In this document: positions 62,542-64,000 of the stretch, in pieces
Layout of the letters: every line of letters begins with the position of its first letter
How positions within the stretch are numbered: position 1 is the first letter of the stretch
Source: Cupriavidus gilardii
Lineage (GTDB): Bacteria > Pseudomonadota > Gammaproteobacteria > Burkholderiales > Burkholderiaceae
Length of the DNA: 64,000 nucleotides
Assembly: GCF_013314895.1 (NCBI RefSeq)
Contig: NZ_JABTYE010000010.1
Location: forward strand, 124,001-188,000
Direction of reading: 5' to 3'
Position numbers and translations under genes: made by a program
The notes under the pieces: generated by a model
What the model saw: the letters and a program-made list of their open reading frames with translations, nothing else
Databases searched by the model: none
Told to the model about the DNA's origin: nothing

Positions 62542-63318
62542 TCAATTGAACTTCGTGAAATCCGGCTTGCGCTTCTCGAAGAACGCCGTGAAGGCCTCCT
62601 TCGCTTCGGGCGACTGCAGCAGCCGGCGGAACACCGCGCCCTCCTGCGCCATCTGCGTCTCCATCTGCGCGGTATCAAATCCCTTCATCAGCCGCTTGGT
62701 TTCCCGCAGCGACGACGCCGGCAGCGCCGCCAGCTTGCGCGCCTGCGCCAGCGCAAAGTCGTGCAGCTCGGCGGCCGGCACCACGCGCGTGACCAGGCCG
62801 ATCTGCTGCGCCTCCTGCGCATTGAACGGCTCGCCCAACAGCAGTTTCTCGGCGGCGCGCTGGTAGCCGGCCAGGCGCGGCAGCAGCAGGCTCGACGCCG
62901 CCTCCGGGCACAGCCCCAGCTGCACGAACGGCAGCGAGAAACGCGCGCCCTCGGCCGCATAGACCAGGTCGCAATGCAGCAGCAGCGTGGTACCGATGCC
63001 GACCGCCGGTCCGCTGACCGCCGCCACCAGCGGCTTGGCGGCATGGCTGATCTCGTACAGGAACTGGAACACCGGCGCCTTGGCGGCATCTTCCTCGCTG
63101 CTCGGCGGCCGCTTGAGGAAGTCCTCGAGATCGTTGCCGGCGGTGAAGATCTCGTCCTTGCCGCGGATCACGATCGCCCGCACGGCGTCGTCGCCGGCGG
63201 CTGCGCGCAGCGCGTCGGCCATCTGCTGGTACATCGCCGCGGTGATCGCGTTCTTCTTGTCCAGGCGGTCGAACTCGATCGTCAGCACGCCTTGCTCGAT
63301 GCGGGTCAGGATGCTCAT
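62542..63318 (-). CDS. Enoyl-CoA hydratase
   Basis: A 258-residue crotonase. It has LDKKNAITAAMYQQMADAL, the oxyanion segments DEIFTAGNDLEDFL and AVSGPAVGIGTTLLLHCDLVYA, and FVQLGLCPEAASSLLLPRLAG. The family's first glutamate position reads FSLPFVQLGLCPEAAS, with the second acidic residue kept, which is seen in isomerase-like PaaG members. It acts on 2-enoyl-CoA in fatty or aromatic acid breakdown. AAGGAGA precedes ATG 63318. It follows a thiolase gene in the same direction, consistent with beta-oxidation. Confidence 0.92.
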   Translation of the reverse strand: MSILTRIEQGVLTIEFDRLDKKNAITAAMYQQMADALRAAAGDDAVRAIVIRGKDEIFTAGNDLEDFLKRPPSSEEDAAKAPVFQFLYEISHAAKPLVAAVSGPAVGIGTTLLLHCDLVYAAEGARFSLPFVQLGLCPEAASSLLLPRLAGYQRAAEKLLLGEPFNAQEAQQIGLVTRVVPAAELHDFALAQARKLAALPASSLRETKRLMKGFDTAQMETQMAQEGAVFRRLLQSPEAKEAFTAFFEKRKPDFTKFN

Positions 63319-63336
63319 GGTGTCTCCTTGTTTGTT

Positions 63337-63372
63337 GGTGTTCCTGTCGGTGTTCTGGTCGGTGTTCCGGTC
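63337..63372. repeat. 12-bp tandem repeat (3 units) in spacer
   Basis: GGTGTTCCTGTC, GGTGTTCTGGTC and GGTGTTCCGGTC between the hydratase and thiolase genes. Confidence 0.85.
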
Positions 63373-63430
63373 GAAGATGCCGACCGCGGGAACCGCCCCG
63401 ACAACGAGGCAGTTCCCGTGGCAGCTTGCG

Positions 63431-64000
63431 TCAAACCCGTTCGAAGATACCCGCGGCGCCCATGCCCGTGCCGACGCACATGGTAACCATGCCGTACTTC
63501 AGGTTGTGCCGGCGCAGTGCATGGACCACGGTGGCCGAGCGGATCGCCCCGGTCGCGCCGAGCGGGTGGCCCAGCGCGATCGCGCCGCCCATCCGGTTCA
63601 GCTTGGCCGGATCGAGGCCGAGATCGCGGATCACCGCCAGCGCCTGCGCGGCGAATGCCTCGTTCAGCTCGATCCAGTCGAGCTGGTCCTGCGTCATGCC
63701 GGCGGCCTTCAGCGCGGCCGGAATCGCTTCCTTCGGACCGATGCCCATGATCTCCGGCGGCACGCCGCGCACCGCGAACGACACGAAGCGCGCCAGCGGC
63801 ACCAGGTTGCACGCCTTCAGGATCTTCTCCGACACCAGGATCAGCGCCCCGGCGCCGTCCGAGGTCTGCGAGCTGTTGCCCGCGGTCACGCTGCCCTTGT
63901 TGGCGAACACCGGGCGCAGCTTTGCCAGCCCTTCCAGCGAGGTATCGGGACGCGGGCCTTCGTCCAGCGATAGCGTGCGGGTCTTGAGCTCGACCTCGCC
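63431..64000 (-). CDS. Acetyl-CoA acyltransferase (thiolase), C-terminal part
   Basis: A partial gene: 189 residues of the C-terminal half, the rest lying beyond the window edge. It shows GNSSQTSDGAGALILVSEKI, the NEAFAAQALAV motif, the catalytic histidine in GGAIALGHPLGATGAIR and the second catalytic cysteine in MVTMCVGTGMGAAGIFE. It cleaves 3-ketoacyl-CoA with CoA and belongs with the downstream enoyl-CoA hydratase gene in beta-oxidation. Confidence 0.95.
   Translation of the reverse strand, partial: GEVELKTRTLSLDEGPRPDTSLEGLAKLRPVFANKGSVTAGNSSQTSDGAGALILVSEKILKACNLVPLARFVSFAVRGVPPEIMGIGPKEAIPAALKAAGMTQDQLDWIELNEAFAAQALAVIRDLGLDPAKLNRMGGAIALGHPLGATGAIRSATVVHALRRHNLKYGMVTMCVGTGMGAAGIFERV

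Overview
The window looks like a chromosomal segment of a GC-rich betaproteobacterium of the Burkholderiales, most likely a Cupriavidus/Ralstonia-type Burkholderiaceae. This is inferred from the protein sequences, the zapB-zapA-6S RNA order, paired short and long dihydroxy-acid dehydratases, a Bug-type solute receptor, the bactofilin-erpA-rpsI-rplM block and a class A RNase P RNA. No database comparison was possible. Most of the DNA is core or catabolic genome. There is no CRISPR array, no recognisable insertion sequence or prophage, and no tRNA or rRNA gene that I could find.

Layout. 1-1.3 kb: zapB-like and zapA, then a structured intergenic region and the 6S RNA gene. 1.4-3.8 kb: EVE-domain protein, TSUP permease, SIMPL-domain protein. 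3.9-9.9 kb: a leftward malonate-utilisation operon (GntR regulator, malonyl-CoA decarboxylase, Bug receptor, enoyl-CoA hydratase-like protein, malonate-CoA ligase), with a perfect 16-bp palindrome upstream of the regulator. 10-13.2 kb: a CoA-transferase/CitE-lyase pair with a divergent LysR regulator. 13.2-17.2 kb: a small accessory island with two divergent genes. One encodes a ShET2/EspL-like cysteine-protease effector with an ankyrin-like C-terminal half. The other encodes a large unknown protein with a coiled coil and a bilobed hydrophobic hairpin. 17.3-23 kb: lgt, a LysR gene and two tandem ilvD paralogues of different iron-sulfur type. 23-26.5 kb: TetR, a VOC protein, arginase and an Rpn-family nuclease.

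26.7-43 kb is mainly housekeeping: holC-pepA, lptF-lptG, CbiX, Tam, YhhQ, a histidine phosphatase, a PEBP protein, dtd-tyrS, an M23 peptidase, anmK, a PhyH dioxygenase, erpA, bactofilin and rpsI-rplM. Upstream of rplM lies a candidate small RNA, on the minus strand, with its own promoter, a CCUCCUCC-type loop and a strong terminator. 43-49.4 kb: OsmC, rnpB (its 5' part overlapped by the end of a DUF3025 gene), pyrC, a tartrate dehydrogenase-glycerate kinase pair and a class II amidotransferase. 49.5-56.7 kb: gltIJKL and gdhA (glutamate uptake and turnover), a HypT-like LysR, a cysteine dioxygenase and an Lrp regulator. 56.8-64 kb: an NMT1/THI5-type ABC importer, an ATM1-type exporter, a thioesterase, an enoyl-CoA hydratase and a truncated thiolase.

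Two architectural themes recur. Paired hairpin repeats with CCCTCTCCC arms sit between convergent genes at four places. Tandem repeats with a 12-bp period occur inside coding tails and in spacers at six places.
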